In this document: positions 47,485 to 58,556 of the stretch, piece after piece
Layout of the letters: every line of letters begins with the position of its first letter
Position numbering within the stretch: the stretch's first letter is position 1
From: Synechococcus sp. WH 7803
GTDB lineage: Bacteria > Cyanobacteriota > Cyanobacteriia > PCC-6307 > Cyanobiaceae
DNA: 64,000 bases
Direction: 5' to 3'
Assembly: GCA_000063505.1 (NCBI GenBank)
Contig: CT971583.1
Coordinates: 434,001-498,000, forward strand
Notes under the pieces: generated by a model
Database searches by the model: none
The model's input: the letters and a program-made list of their open reading frames with translations, nothing else
What the model was told of the DNA's origin: nothing
Translations under genes and position numbers: made by a program

Positions 47485-48459
47485 GTGATCCATGGCTGTG
47501 TGGTGGGAATCGGTTTCGGAACCTGGGCCTGGGGCAATCAGCTTCTGTGGGGATACAACCCTGACCTTGATGACTCGGTTCTGGAATCCACGTTTCAGCA
47601 AGCGGTTGCAGGGGGGTTGTGTCTGGTGGACACCGCTGATTCCTATGGAACCGGATTCCTCAATGGCCGGAGCGAAGAACTCTTGGGTCGTTTTCTCAGT
47701 GCGATGCAGCCGGAGCACCGCGCCCAGCTCACCGTGGCCACCAAGCTGGCCCCTTTTCCTTGGCGATTAGGGCGGCGCGGGCTGGTCAACGCATTCCTGG
47801 CGAGTCAGCGACGACTGCATGGCTGCATGGATCGGGTCCAGTTGCACTGGAGCACGGCCCGTTACGCCCCTTGGCAAGAGCGTCCTCTTCTCGACGGGCT
47901 TGCCGATCTCGTTGAGCAAGGCGCTGTCCGGGAGATCGGTTTGTCCAATGTCGGTCCGCGTCGCTTAACCCTCCTTCATCGCCATCTCAAAGACCGTGGA
48001 ATCCCGCTGGCCAGCGTCCAGGTTCAGTTTTCTCTGCTGGCCCCTGGGCCGCGGCAACATGGAGGAATCCTTGACATCAGCAGGGATCTCGGGGTTGACG
48101 TGCTCGCTTACAGCCCTCTTGCTCTCGGCGTTCTGGCCAGGGGGCCAGGTTGGACTCCCCAGGGGCTGACGCCCTTGCGCACAGGCTTGTTCCGCCGTCT
48201 GTTGCCGGCCTCTGAGTCACTGCGACAGACCATGGTGTCAATCGCCGAAGCCCGAGGGGTGAGCCAGGTGCAAGTGGCTTTGAATTGGTGCCGATCCCAT
48301 GGCACATGTCCGATCCCCGGATTGAGACGGCCTAGCCAGGTCATGGATGCCCAGCAGGCGCTGACGTGGTCGCTGTCAGCCGATGAGAGAACGCAATTGG
48401 ACCAGAGCAGCGCCGAAGTGATGGTGCGAATGCCCGACAATCCTCTTCAGAGCGCTTGA
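47485..48459 (+). CDS. aldo/keto reductase family protein
   Basis: The 324-aa protein has the TIM-barrel pattern of aldo/keto reductases: GIGFGTWAWGNQLLWGY, a strand ending LVDTADSYGTGFLNGRSEEL with catalytic Asp and Tyr, a TKLAPFP Lys, RVQLHW and VREIGLSNVGPRRL. It likely uses NADPH to reduce a carbonyl. GTG 47485 fits the family; the upstream open part covers the Cys-rich gene in antisense. Its end overlaps the next, convergent gene by 13 bp. Confidence 0.85.
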   Translation: MIHGCVVGIGFGTWAWGNQLLWGYNPDLDDSVLESTFQQAVAGGLCLVDTADSYGTGFLNGRSEELLGRFLSAMQPEHRAQLTVATKLAPFPWRLGRRGLVNAFLASQRRLHGCMDRVQLHWSTARYAPWQERPLLDGLADLVEQGAVREIGLSNVGPRRLTLLHRHLKDRGIPLASVQVQFSLLAPGPRQHGGILDISRDLGVDVLAYSPLALGVLARGPGWTPQGLTPLRTGLFRRLLPASESLRQTMVSIAEARGVSQVQVALNWCRSHGTCPIPGLRRPSQVMDAQQALTWSLSADERTQLDQSSAEVMVRMPDNPLQSA

Positions 48460-49064
48460 TCGGTGGGTTCAGGATCCGGACTCACTACCACCGGTAGGGA
48501 TGCGCTGGAGGAAGGCAAGGTGACCACCTTGAGGTCAGGCTTGGGAGGGGCAACCTGGGATTGCTCCGATTGTTCGCAAGCGGAGAGGGCTTCTTGCAGA
48601 AGTGAATCAAAAGTGGCTCCCGGTAGGCGGTGCCTGGCGATCTCCAGGAATGTGCGGGGGAGGGACTCTGCGGCGGCGCTGCGGATGGCTGGATTGTCTT
48701 TTCGCTGCTGTTGTTCCTCTTCGATGGCCCTGAGGAAGCGATGGGTGACGTCTCGCTTCGTGCAGGCCTTGATCAGGGTGTCCCTGTCTCCCTGGAGGGT
48801 CTCGAGCTCAGCGATCCGGCGCTCCAGGCTGATCAGCATTTCGGAAGCCTCCTTGCTGATATTCGCCAGTTGACCGTCCGAAAGAAAGGGCATGTCTGCG
48901 ACGAACACCTTGCCGTGGTCTTTCAACGCCAGGAAGGTTGGTCGCGGCCCGCCTTGGCGATGGATGGCTTGTCTGTCGTGACTGGTGGGAATGGGGCGAC
49001 GCGGTGGGGTAGGTCCTGCGGAAGAACGTCGCCGAGTTGTGCGCTGAGGCCTTTCAAAGGGCAT
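48447..49064 (-). CDS. conserved protein of unknown function with coiled coil
   Basis: The 205-aa product has a basic, Pro/Arg-rich N-terminus, a segment PTFLALKDHGKVFVADMPFL, a helical coiled-coil-like stretch (ISKEASEMLISLERRIAELE onward) and an acidic Pro/Ser-rich end. I do not recognise the family. The start could be internal (ATG at 48893). It lies between the aldo/keto reductase gene and purM. Confidence 0.55.
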   Translation of the reverse strand: MPFERPQRTTRRRSSAGPTPPRRPIPTSHDRQAIHRQGGPRPTFLALKDHGKVFVADMPFLSDGQLANISKEASEMLISLERRIAELETLQGDRDTLIKACTKRDVTHRFLRAIEEEQQQRKDNPAIRSAAAESLPRTFLEIARHRLPGATFDSLLQEALSACEQSEQSQVAPPKPDLKVVTLPSSSASLPVVVSPDPEPTDQAL

Positions 49065-49193
49065 GTTTATTAAGACGTATTTGACGTCGCATCGATCGGT
49101 TCAAGCCCGATCTGTCTGTGATGACAATAACGAGTGGAGACCGAATTGGTGCTTCACATCACATCCCGATGTGACGTGATCTGGGTGTGTTCT

Positions 49194-50231
49194 TCAGGCC
49201 GGTAGGCCAGCCACCGGCCCATCCTGCGGCTCGCTGGCCGGGATGACCTCGCCGATGACCCAGCTCTCAAAGCCGCTGTTGCTGCAAAGGGTTCGTGCGC
49301 CTTCGACATCCGCCTCCGGAAGGATGAGGCAGTATCCGATCCCCAGGTTGAAGGTGTGCCAGAGATCGCGTTCCTGAAGCTCGCCTTGGGTTTGCAGCCA
49401 GCTGAACAGCTCTGGGCGCGGCCAACTGTGTGGATCAACGCTGGCCATGAGGCCCTTCGGTAAGCAGCGGGGGAGGTTCTCCGGAATCCCGCCACCTGTG
49501 ATGTGGGCCATGGCGTGAATCCGAGTGTTCGCCCCTAGGAGAGTCCTGACCAGGGCCCCATAGAGATGAGTGGGTTTCAGCAGGGCTTCAATCACAGGGG
49601 TTTGCTCCGGCCCGACGCGAGTATCGGCCCCTGCAGCGCAGCATTCCAGGATTTTGCGCACCAGGCTGAAACCGTTGCTGTGCACGCCGCTGCTGGCAAT
49701 GCCCAAGATGGAATCACCGGCTTGCACGCGGCGGCCATCGATCAAGTTGTCCTCCTCCACAACGGCGACGCAAAAGCCTGCGAGGTCGTAACGGCCTGGC
49801 GGGTAGAAGCCAGGCATCTCCGCCGTTTCTCCCCCCAGTAGGGCACACCCGCTCTGACGGCAGCCGTCGGCAATGCCCTCAACCACTTCGGCCATGGCGT
49901 CCGGGCTCAGAGCCCCTGTGGCCATGTAGTCGAGAAAGAACAAGGGTTCGGCGCCGCTGGTGATCACGTCGTTGACACACATGGCAACGAGATCGATGCC
50001 CACGTTGTGGTGGCTTTTGTGGTCTTGGGCGAGCTCCAGCTTGGTGCCCACTCCGTCCGTTCCGGATACGAGGAGTGGCTTGCGCAAGCCCTCCGGCAAT
50101 CGCATCAGGCCACCAAAGCCTCCAAGTCCGCCCACGACCTCAGGGCGATGGGTGGCTTCCACGCTGGTTCGGATCCGGTCCACAAAGGCTCTGCCAGCTT
50201 CCACGTCGACACCGGCGGATCGGTAGTCCAT
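49194..50231 (-). CDS. purM: phosphoribosylformylglycinamidine cyclo-ligase
   Basis: PurM (AIR synthase) closes the imidazole ring in purine synthesis. The 345-aa product opens [20 protein letters not shown] and has [49 protein letters not shown] and [13 protein letters not shown]. Length is normal. Its downstream gap (49065-49193) includes an inverted repeat TCACATC-CC-GATGTGA at 49159-49174 of unclear role. Confidence 0.98.
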
Positions 50232-50574
50232 CAGTAGATAGTGAACTGATTCGATCCTCCCCCCTCGAGGGGCGCACCGAGGCCGCTGGTGGCTGTGTCG
50301 GTGATGGCATCGGCCTGCTGTTGATCAGCTGTGCTTGTGAAATGCATAGCCCTGGCTGATGGTTGCGGTCTGCTGATTGGGCTTCTGAAGCCTGTGACGG
50401 CGCGGGATAAGCAGTGCTGCGGCGAAGGATCCCTGCGTGGATTTCCGGAACACGCTGGAGATCATTTGTGGGTGGGTATTTATACGGTTACAGCACGTAA
50501 ATCGGGTTGTTGGTGTCGCGCGGTCATGGGTTTCAAGAAAACCTCTGCGTCTTGCACACCAGCATTTATTTGAA
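50232..50574. other. 343-bp divergent gap between purM and rlpA
   Basis: No convincing gene is present; short ORFs here have no family-like sequence. The region should carry promoters for purM (minus) and rlpA (plus). A TATTTATAC stretch near 50480 is a possible -10 for rlpA, without a clear -35. No repeat or RNA motif was recognised. Confidence 0.4.
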
Positions 50575-51126
50575 ATGCAGCGCTCTTGGTCACTGACAGC
50601 TCTCATCGCGGGCATCGCCGTGTCGGGGGTTGCGCTGTATCCGGTGATCGCCAGTGATTTCGAAGAGTTTGACTTCGTTGACCCACTCGACCTAGTGCTA
50701 CCTGCAGAGGAAGCCACAGCTGTGGAACCCTCCGCCCCAGCCAGCCTCGAGCTTGAAACCTCTGTTGCTGAGCCTGTCGTGCCTGTGCCGGTCGCTCCTC
50801 CTGAGCCGCCCAAGCCGGTGGGGCCGGTTGTTGTCTCCACCCACTCCGGTGAAGCCAGCTGGTATGGGCCTGGCTTCTATGGCAATCGCACAGCCAATGG
50901 TGAGGTCTTCCGCCGGGGCACCATGACGGCTGCCCACCGCACCCTTCCTTTTGGAACCAAAGTGCGGGTGACCAATCTTTGGAACGGGCGCCGCGCTGTG
51001 GTGCGCATCAACGATCGCGGTCCATTCATCGGGCATCGGGTGATCGACTTGGGTCATGGTGCGGCCCAGGAACTCGGGCTGACGTCAAGCGGTGTGGCCC
51101 AGGTGAAGCTTGAGGTGCTGCGCTGA
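50575..51126 (+). CDS. rlpA: RlpA-like septal ring lytic transglycosylase family protein
   Basis: The 183-aa protein begins with a hydrophobic segment (LTALIAGIAVSGVALYPVIA), then a Pro/Val-rich linker and a double-psi beta-barrel: GEASWYGPGFYGNRTANGE, MTAAHRTLPFGTKVRVTN and VRINDRGPFIGHRVIDLGHG. RlpA in Pseudomonas cleaves denuded glycan strands at the septum. There is no lipobox Cys at the N-terminus. Its stop overlaps the probable CTG start of panC-cmk. Confidence 0.88.
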   Translation: MQRSWSLTALIAGIAVSGVALYPVIASDFEEFDFVDPLDLVLPAEEATAVEPSAPASLELETSVAEPVVPVPVAPPEPPKPVGPVVVSTHSGEASWYGPGFYGNRTANGEVFRRGTMTAAHRTLPFGTKVRVTNLWNGRRAVVRINDRGPFIGHRVIDLGHGAAQELGLTSSGVAQVKLEVLR

Positions 51127-52679
51127 GTTTTCGCATTCTGAGAACGGCGTCAGACTTTCATGCCTGGCGTCAGGCCTGCCGCGGCCCACTGGCGTTTGTT
51201 CCCACCATGGGCGGGCTTCACCAAGGCCATGCCCGTTTGATCGCAACGGCGGTGACGTCGTGCGGTGGGAAGGGGTCCGTTCTGGTGAGCACCTTTGTGA
51301 ATCCATTGCAGTTCGGAGTGGATGAAGACTTCGACTGCTACCCCCGTACTTTCGAGGATGACTGCGCGCTCGCCGAACAAGCGGGGGCTTCAGCTTTGTG
51401 GTGCCCGGATGAGAGGCAGGTCTACCCCTATGGAACCAGTGAGGGGTGGCGCCTGCAGGCGCCTGCACGCCTGACAGCCCATCTCTGTGGTCCCTGGCGC
51501 TCCGGCCACTTTGATGGTGTGGTCACCGTCGTGATGCGGTTGCTGGGATTGGTGCGTCCCCATCAACTTTGGTTGGGCGAAAAAGACTGGCAGCAACTCA
51601 CGATCCTGCGGCATCTCGTCAACGACTTCGGCTTGAGGGTGAGGGTGCGGGGATGCCCCACCGTCAGGGAGGGCGATGGGTTGGCGGCGAGTTCCCGCAA
51701 CCGTTATCTGGGTGATGCGCAGCGAACCGTGGCTTCTGCATTCAGCTCGGCGCTCTGCGCAACTGCTCGTGATGTGTGCGCAGGGAGTGTGGATGAGGCC
51801 TCGGCACAGGTCGCTCTGCGTCAGCAACTCAGGGAAGCGGGCCTTGAGGTGGAGTATGTAGAGACCGTGGACCCCGTCACGCTTCAACCCGCCCGGCCCG
51901 GTCGTTCGATTCGATTGCTGGCTGCGGCGGTCCGCTGTGGCGAAACCCGCTTGATTGATCACGTTTTCATCATGACCCGTTCGCCCATCGTCGCCATCGA
52001 CGGCCCTGCCGGCGCTGGCAAAAGCACGGTGACCCGTGCATTCGCAGAACGGATGGGACTTCTCTATCTCGACACCGGAGCCATGTATCGAGCTGTGACC
52101 TGGTGGGTGCAGAGCAACGGCGCCGATCCCAGCAGTGCCCCAGCGGTGGAGGCTTTGCTCGAGGGCTTGGAGGTGGATCTGTCACCGTTGAAGGATGGCG
52201 TGCAAACCGTTCGGGTGAATGGTCGCGACATCACCGATGCGATTCGCGATCCCGAGGTCACAGGTTCAGTGTCGCTGGTGGCTGCGCATCCCTGCGTCCG
52301 TGCCTTACTCACGAAGCAGCAGCAGCGGCTCGGGGAGCGTGGTGGCCTTGTGGCTGAAGGACGCGACATCGGCACCGCCGTCTTCCCCGATGCTGATGTG
52401 AAGGTGTTTCTGACCGCGACCCCTGAAGAACGGGCTCGGCGACGGGCCAAGGATCTCGAGGCGCGAGGTCATGCCGTGCCCGACCTCGCTGCGCTGGAAG
52501 CGCAGATCGTGGAGCGCGACCGTTTGGACAGCACCCGTGAAGTGGCTCCCCTGGTTCAGGCGGATGATGCCACCGAATTGATCACCGATGGGATGTCGAT
52601 CGAAGCCGTGATTGATGCGCTCGAGGATTTGTTTCGCTTCCGGGTTGCTAAGGAGATCTGGCCTACGCCGCAGGGCTGA
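51123..52679 (+). CDS. panC/cmk: fused pantothenate synthetase and cytidylate kinase
   Basis: PanC joins pantoate and beta-alanine; Cmk phosphorylates CMP. Residues 1-282 are PanC (FVPTMGGLHQGHARLI, STFVNPLQFG, WLGEKDWQQL, SSRNRYL) and from about 284 Cmk (VAIDGPAGAGKSTVTRAFAE, YLDTGAMYRAVTWWV, GRDIGTAVFP). This fusion is known in cyanobacteria. The first ATG (51207) would cut into the conserved FVPTMG strand. CTG 51123, overlapping the rlpA stop as CTGA, gives a normal N-terminus and 518 aa. Confidence 0.93.
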   Translation: MSFRILRTASDFHAWRQACRGPLAFVPTMGGLHQGHARLIATAVTSCGGKGSVLVSTFVNPLQFGVDEDFDCYPRTFEDDCALAEQAGASALWCPDERQVYPYGTSEGWRLQAPARLTAHLCGPWRSGHFDGVVTVVMRLLGLVRPHQLWLGEKDWQQLTILRHLVNDFGLRVRVRGCPTVREGDGLAASSRNRYLGDAQRTVASAFSSALCATARDVCAGSVDEASAQVALRQQLREAGLEVEYVETVDPVTLQPARPGRSIRLLAAAVRCGETRLIDHVFIMTRSPIVAIDGPAGAGKSTVTRAFAERMGLLYLDTGAMYRAVTWWVQSNGADPSSAPAVEALLEGLEVDLSPLKDGVQTVRVNGRDITDAIRDPEVTGSVSLVAAHPCVRALLTKQQQRLGERGGLVAEGRDIGTAVFPDADVKVFLTATPEERARRRAKDLEARGHAVPDLAALEAQIVERDRLDSTREVAPLVQADDATELITDGMSIEAVIDALEDLFRFRVAKEIWPTPQG

Positions 52680-53142
52680 GCTCCTCGAGCAAAGCCTCAC
52701 AGGCATCCTCGAGAAGATCGAGCACGTGCTCAAAGCCTGCGTCGCCTCCGTAATACGGATCTGGAACCTCGGCTTCTCTGTAGCGGCGGGCGTAGCTGAG
52801 CATCGGTTGAATGCGTGCCGTGGCCCTCGCGCCGGCTTCCCGGGCCAGACCGTTCACGGCATGGAGGTTGTCCTGATCCATCGTCAGCACTAGATCGAAC
52901 GTTTCAAGATCGTTCAGATCGATCTGCCGTGCGCGGCTGGGCAGCTGTATGCCACGGCGATTGGCCGCGGCCTGCATGCGTCGGTCGGCAGGATTTCCCA
53001 CATGCCAGCTGCCTGTTCCGGCGGAATCCACCACGAACTGATCCTCGAGCCCACGCGTCTTGATGAGGTGGAGAAACACTCCTTCTGCAGCGGGGGATCG
53101 GCAGATGTTGCCGAGACAGACGAACAACAGCTTCTGAGTCAT
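52663..53142 (-). CDS. low-molecular-weight protein-tyrosine phosphatase
   Basis: The 159-aa protein has the P-loop VCLGNICRSP (CX5R) and the late VPDPYYGG with the general-acid Asp. It would remove phosphate from Tyr (or Arg) residues in the cytosol. Its ATG overlaps the rpcF stop by four bases (ATGA), so it is coupled to the phycocyanin lyase genes. It overlaps the convergent panC-cmk end by 17 bp. Confidence 0.93.
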   Translation of the reverse strand: MTQKLLFVCLGNICRSPAAEGVFLHLIKTRGLEDQFVVDSAGTGSWHVGNPADRRMQAAANRRGIQLPSRARQIDLNDLETFDLVLTMDQDNLHAVNGLAREAGARATARIQPMLSYARRYREAEVPDPYYGGDAGFEHVLDLLEDACEALLEELSPAA

Positions 53143-53771
53143 TCGAGGTTCAGGCGTTGCAGGGCCAGCACGGCCCGATGGCGCACCACCCTGGCATCTT
53201 CAGCATCGGAAGCCAGGTTTTGCAACATGGCGACGGCCTGATCGGCGATGGAGGGATCAACAGTTGTCGTGCGTAAACGCTGTTCAAGCCCGAACGCTGC
53301 GGCGTAACGCACGACCCATTCGTCGTCATGTCCTGCTTTCAAAAGCCCTTGCATGCAGCGTTGCAATTGCTGGTCTTTGAGACTGGGATCAATCTCTAAA
53401 TCCGCCAGGCCGCGGGTCGCTGAGCGCCGCACGCTCGGTGCGATATCAGCGTTGAGGGCATGTTCGAGAAGATCGAGTCCCCGTGGATCGCGAAGGGCGG
53501 AAAGGACTTTCACCACCCAGGCCCGTGCACCGTAATTTCGGGCATCCAGGCTCACCAGCAAAGTCGGCACGATGTCCCGACCCAGCTGGATCAGTCCTTG
53601 GGTTGCCACCCCAGCCACGGCTGGATTGTTGAAGCCCAGCACCTTCACAAGTGTCCCGGCTGCCTCGGGATCACCCAGGGCACACAATGCGCGCGTTGCC
53701 TCCACCAAGTCGGGGGTGCTGGTCGCGCGATCCAAGGCACGGATCGCATCCTTCAGGGCAGAGGAGGTCAT
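53139..53771 (-). CDS. rpcF: phycobilin lyase subunit, CpcF/RpcF type
   Basis: The 210-aa protein is built of HEAT-like helical repeats (LGDPEAAGTLVKVLGFNNPA, VAGVATQGLIQLG, SVRRSATRGLADLE), typical of the E/F lyase clan. With RpcE it would attach a bilin to Cys84 of the phycocyanin alpha chain; in phycoerythrin-containing marine strains this bilin is often phycoerythrobilin. ATG shares a base with the rpcE stop (TGATG). Confidence 0.82.
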   Translation of the reverse strand: MTSSALKDAIRALDRATSTPDLVEATRALCALGDPEAAGTLVKVLGFNNPAVAGVATQGLIQLGRDIVPTLLVSLDARNYGARAWVVKVLSALRDPRGLDLLEHALNADIAPSVRRSATRGLADLEIDPSLKDQQLQRCMQGLLKAGHDDEWVVRYAAAFGLEQRLRTTTVDPSIADQAVAMLQNLASDAEDARVVRHRAVLALQRLNLE

Positions 53772-54541
53772 CAGAGCAGAGCATCCATCACATCGAGAAC
53801 CTGCTGGTTTCCGCTGTTCTCTGCGATCCCTCTTAGGGCAACCAATTTGAGGCTGGGCTCCACGGCGGCAGCCTGAATCATCGGCACGGCCGCCGTCCAT
53901 CCGGCAGCACCAAGATCCAGGAGAGCTCCGCGCCGCACTAGGGCCTCGGGATGCAGCAACAGCTGCGTCAGTTGCTCTCCCCAGCAGGAATCACCTGTGA
54001 GTTGCAGCAACGCCCGGCAGGCTGCTGAACAAATCAATGGACGGTGATGCCGCGTGAAGGGTTTGATCGTCGCCAGGGTTGCTGCGTCATTGATGCCGAT
54101 GTCCCCGAGAGCTTCTAACAGTGCTTCGCAGGGTTCTTGCAGCAAGGGAGTCGAGGGCTGCTCGCGTCCGGCCCCGTCAAGTCCACTGGCTAACAGGGAA
54201 CGGATCGCCTCAGCCGCCGCGTGGCTGCCCATGGTGCCAAGGCTGCGCGCTGCCTCCTCCCGCACGCTGTAGTCGTTGGAGTGCAAGCGATCCAGCAAGG
54301 CACCATCCGTGCGTTCGTCCTTCAGCAGGCCCATGGCACGGATGGCGTTCAGGGCAACACCTCTGCGATCGGGGTCGACGGGGGAGTCGTCGAGAGCTCC
54401 CAGGGTTGCCAGCAGTAGCGGAATGGCATCGGGATGCTGGCTGCGCATTTTCCCAAGCCACCAGGCGGCGTAGTACTGCGCCGATGGGTCCTCCGTTTGA
54501 CGGAGATTTTCGATCACCTGCGATTCAGTGAGTGGTTCCAT
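53771..54541 (-). CDS. rpcE: phycobilin lyase subunit, CpcE/RpcE type
   Basis: The 256-aa protein opens MEPLTESQVIENLRQTEDPS and contains YYAAWWLGKMRS and VREEAARSLGTMGSHAAAEA, HEAT-like repeats of CpcE-type lyases. It acts as a heterodimer with RpcF. ATG 54541 shares a base with the rpcT stop; a GTG one codon upstream would overlap as GTGA. CpcE and RpcE cannot be told apart with certainty by eye. Confidence 0.83.
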   Translation of the reverse strand: MEPLTESQVIENLRQTEDPSAQYYAAWWLGKMRSQHPDAIPLLLATLGALDDSPVDPDRRGVALNAIRAMGLLKDERTDGALLDRLHSNDYSVREEAARSLGTMGSHAAAEAIRSLLASGLDGAGREQPSTPLLQEPCEALLEALGDIGINDAATLATIKPFTRHHRPLICSAACRALLQLTGDSCWGEQLTQLLLHPEALVRRGALLDLGAAGWTAAVPMIQAAAVEPSLKLVALRGIAENSGNQQVLDVMDALL

Positions 54542-55134
54542 CACATCCAGGCTGATGCAAGGTCCGCTGACCAGCTTTGGGTTCTCTGGAACCGAAAGGG
54601 TCCTGCGACGGAGCCCCAGCAGCGCTCATTTGTGATTGGGTCATGGCCGCGATCGAGGGTCTGAAGCGACTCTCCCTGCAGGTGGAAGCTGCTCACCAGC
54701 ACCGTGTCTTTTCCATTGCGTCTCACGATGCATTGGCACCCAGGCTCCATGGCGCCGTGGTATCCGTCCTCCTGCTCCAGCACCTGGTAGTGGCATTGCT
54801 CCAGGTTGATGAGATCCGTGGCCTGGATGGAATGGCGCAGCTCGGGATTGAATGTTGCACCCGCAAAGCGTGATGGTTCCCGGAAGGTGTGGTTCCACAA
54901 TTTGATGGCACCGGAAGGCTGTTCCTCGGCGCGAATCATTCTCAGGCGGTAGGGAGTGTTGGGATCCACCGCATAGGTCTGCTCTAGGAGGATGGATCCG
55001 GGGGTGAGTTGGGGAAGAGGCCGATACCTCAAAAAAATATGGGCGTAGAGGGGCGGGTTGTCGAAGGCTTGCTGTTGGTTGCTGTACTCGCCGCAGAGCA
55101 GGCTGAGAAAGCGCCGAATAGTTGGATTGATCAC
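54541..55134 (-). CDS. rpcT: T-type phycobiliprotein lyase (CpcT/RpcT)
   Basis: The 197-aa protein has IRRFLSLLCGEYSNQQQAFD, NPPLYAHIFLRYRPLP and LWNHTFREPSRF, as in the CpcT/CpeT family, which attaches bilin to the beta Cys153/155 site. GTG 55134 is preferred. An upstream TTG (55164) would start in the tail of the rpcA terminator. It precedes rpcE with a one-base overlap. Confidence 0.84.
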   Translation of the reverse strand: MINPTIRRFLSLLCGEYSNQQQAFDNPPLYAHIFLRYRPLPQLTPGSILLEQTYAVDPNTPYRLRMIRAEEQPSGAIKLWNHTFREPSRFAGATFNPELRHSIQATDLINLEQCHYQVLEQEDGYHGAMEPGCQCIVRRNGKDTVLVSSFHLQGESLQTLDRGHDPITNERCWGSVAGPFRFQRTQSWSADLASAWM

Positions 55135-55165
55135 AGCGCTCTGATCGGGCCTGGAAGAGAACAAT

Positions 55166-55189
55166 AAAAAAGCCCCCTTGGCGGGGGCT
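55166..55189 (-). terminator. intrinsic terminator after rpcA
   Basis: On the minus strand AGCCCCC and GGGGGCT pair around a five-base loop and are followed by TTTTTT. It lies between the rpcA stop (55215) and the rpcT start (55134). It should reduce transcription from the abundant rpcBA message into the lyase genes. Confidence 0.88.
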
Positions 55190-55214
55190 GATGAAGCAAC
55201 GGAGCTCGATCAGA

Positions 55215-55703
55215 TCAGATCAGAGCGTTGATGGCGTAATCGATGTAGCTGTTGGCTTCAGTTGCGGCATCGCCACTGAGGCCATGGTTGGACTTGATGT
55301 ACTTCAGCGCTTCCACATACCAGGAAGGGGAGAGCTCGAAAGTGCGGTTGATTTCGTCCAGACCGGCGATCAGATAGTCATCCATGGGGCCGGTGCCACC
55401 TGCAACGAGGCAGTAGGTGATCATGCGCAGGTAGTAGCCCACGTCACGAGAGCACTTGGCCTTGCCCTCTGGAGTGGTGGAGTAATTCGACCCCTCCATC
55501 TGGGTGGTGTAGGGGAATTTGTTGTACACGGCTTGGGCGGCGCCGTTCACCAGGGCATCAGCTTTGGCACTGAGAGCCTTGGCAGCTTCCAGGCTGGCAG
55601 CAGCGCGGTTGAAGCGACCGGAAGCGGCTTGAACTTCTGTGCTGCTCAGAAAGCGGCCCTGGGAATCAGCTGCTGAAACAGCTTCGGTGAGAGGAGTTTT
55701 CAT
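55215..55703 (-). CDS. rpcA: phycocyanin alpha subunit (R-phycocyanin type)
   Basis: The 162-aa globin-fold protein opens [20 protein letters not shown] and has Cys84 in [20 protein letters not shown], the bilin site. [14 protein letters not shown] and the C-terminal [10 protein letters not shown] are typical. With RpcB it forms hexameric rod discs. Presence of rpcE/rpcF and rpcT suggests R-phycocyanin rather than C-phycocyanin, which is an inference from context. Confidence 0.93.
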   Translation of the reverse strand: MKTPLTEAVSAADSQGRFLSSTEVQAASGRFNRAAASLEAAKALSAKADALVNGAAQAVYNKFPYTTQMEGSNYSTTPEGKAKCSRDVGYYLRMITYCLVAGGTGPMDDYLIAGLDEINRTFELSPSWYVEALKYIKSNHGLSGDAATEANSYIDYAINALI

Positions 55704-55747
55704 GGATCGTCAGAAGTAATGCTTGGGACAGGAGCTCAGAACCTTGA

Positions 55748-56266
55748 TCAGGCAACTGCAGCAGCTGCACGGTCGAAATACGTGCCGATTTCGCTACTCA
55801 GAGAGGCGCAGTCACCAGCTGAAATACCAGCCCGGTCATTCACGATCGCCAGAGCGGATTCCTTCATCAGATTCACCCCTGCAGCAACGGATGCGCCAGG
55901 AGTACCGAGTGCCAGGTAGGTCTCACGCAGGCCGTTCAGGCAGCGATCTTCCAGAACTGAGGCATCGCCGGCAAAGCTTGCGTAGGTGACGTAACGGAGG
56001 ATGATCTCCATGTCTCGCAGGCATGCAGCCATGCGGCGGGAGGTGTAGGCATTGCCGCCAGGAGCGATCAATGACGGCTGCTGTGCGAACAGCTGCCGGG
56101 CGGCCGAAGCAACGATGGTGGACGCGTTGCTGGAGATGCGGTTGACAGCGTCAAGACGCTTGTTGCTGTCAGAAACCATCGCTGCCAGAGCGTCGATCTC
56201 ACTAGCACTGATGAATTGGCCCCTGGCATCGGCCTGGGCGACAACCTTGGTGAAGGCGTCGAACAT
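55748..56266 (-). CDS. rpcB: phycocyanin beta subunit (R-phycocyanin type)
   Basis: The 172-aa protein opens [20 protein letters not shown]. Cys82 lies in [20 protein letters not shown] and Cys153 in [17 protein letters not shown], the two bilin sites. Asn72 (GGNAYTSRR) is the methylated Asn of the family. GGAG lies a few bases upstream of the ATG. It heads rpcB-rpcA; the 150-bp gap to pebB probably holds its promoter. Confidence 0.94.
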   Translation of the reverse strand: MFDAFTKVVAQADARGQFISASEIDALAAMVSDSNKRLDAVNRISSNASTIVASAARQLFAQQPSLIAPGGNAYTSRRMAACLRDMEIILRYVTYASFAGDASVLEDRCLNGLRETYLALGTPGASVAAGVNLMKESALAIVNDRAGISAGDCASLSSEIGTYFDRAAAAVA

Positions 56267-56416
56267 GGGTTAACTCCGTGGAACTTTGGCCGAAGACTAG
56301 GAAGCCCTCAGGCGTATATGGGGACGGCTGGGGAGCTGTGCCCATCCCGTCGACAGGGATTCTGACCAAATGATCAGGCCCCTCCCGAAAGCTGTTCATA
56401 ATGCTTAACTCCCTTG

Positions 56417-58553
<2,137 letters not shown>

Positions 58554-58556
58554 GGT

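Noticed and set aside
49159-49174. Inverted repeat TCACATC-CC-GATGTGA as a purM terminator
   Set aside because: Loop of two bases and no T-run; kept only as a remark under purM.
50331-50573. Short ORFs in the purM-rlpA gap
   Set aside because: Compositionally unremarkable, no ribosome-binding site and overlapping frames; more likely leader DNA.
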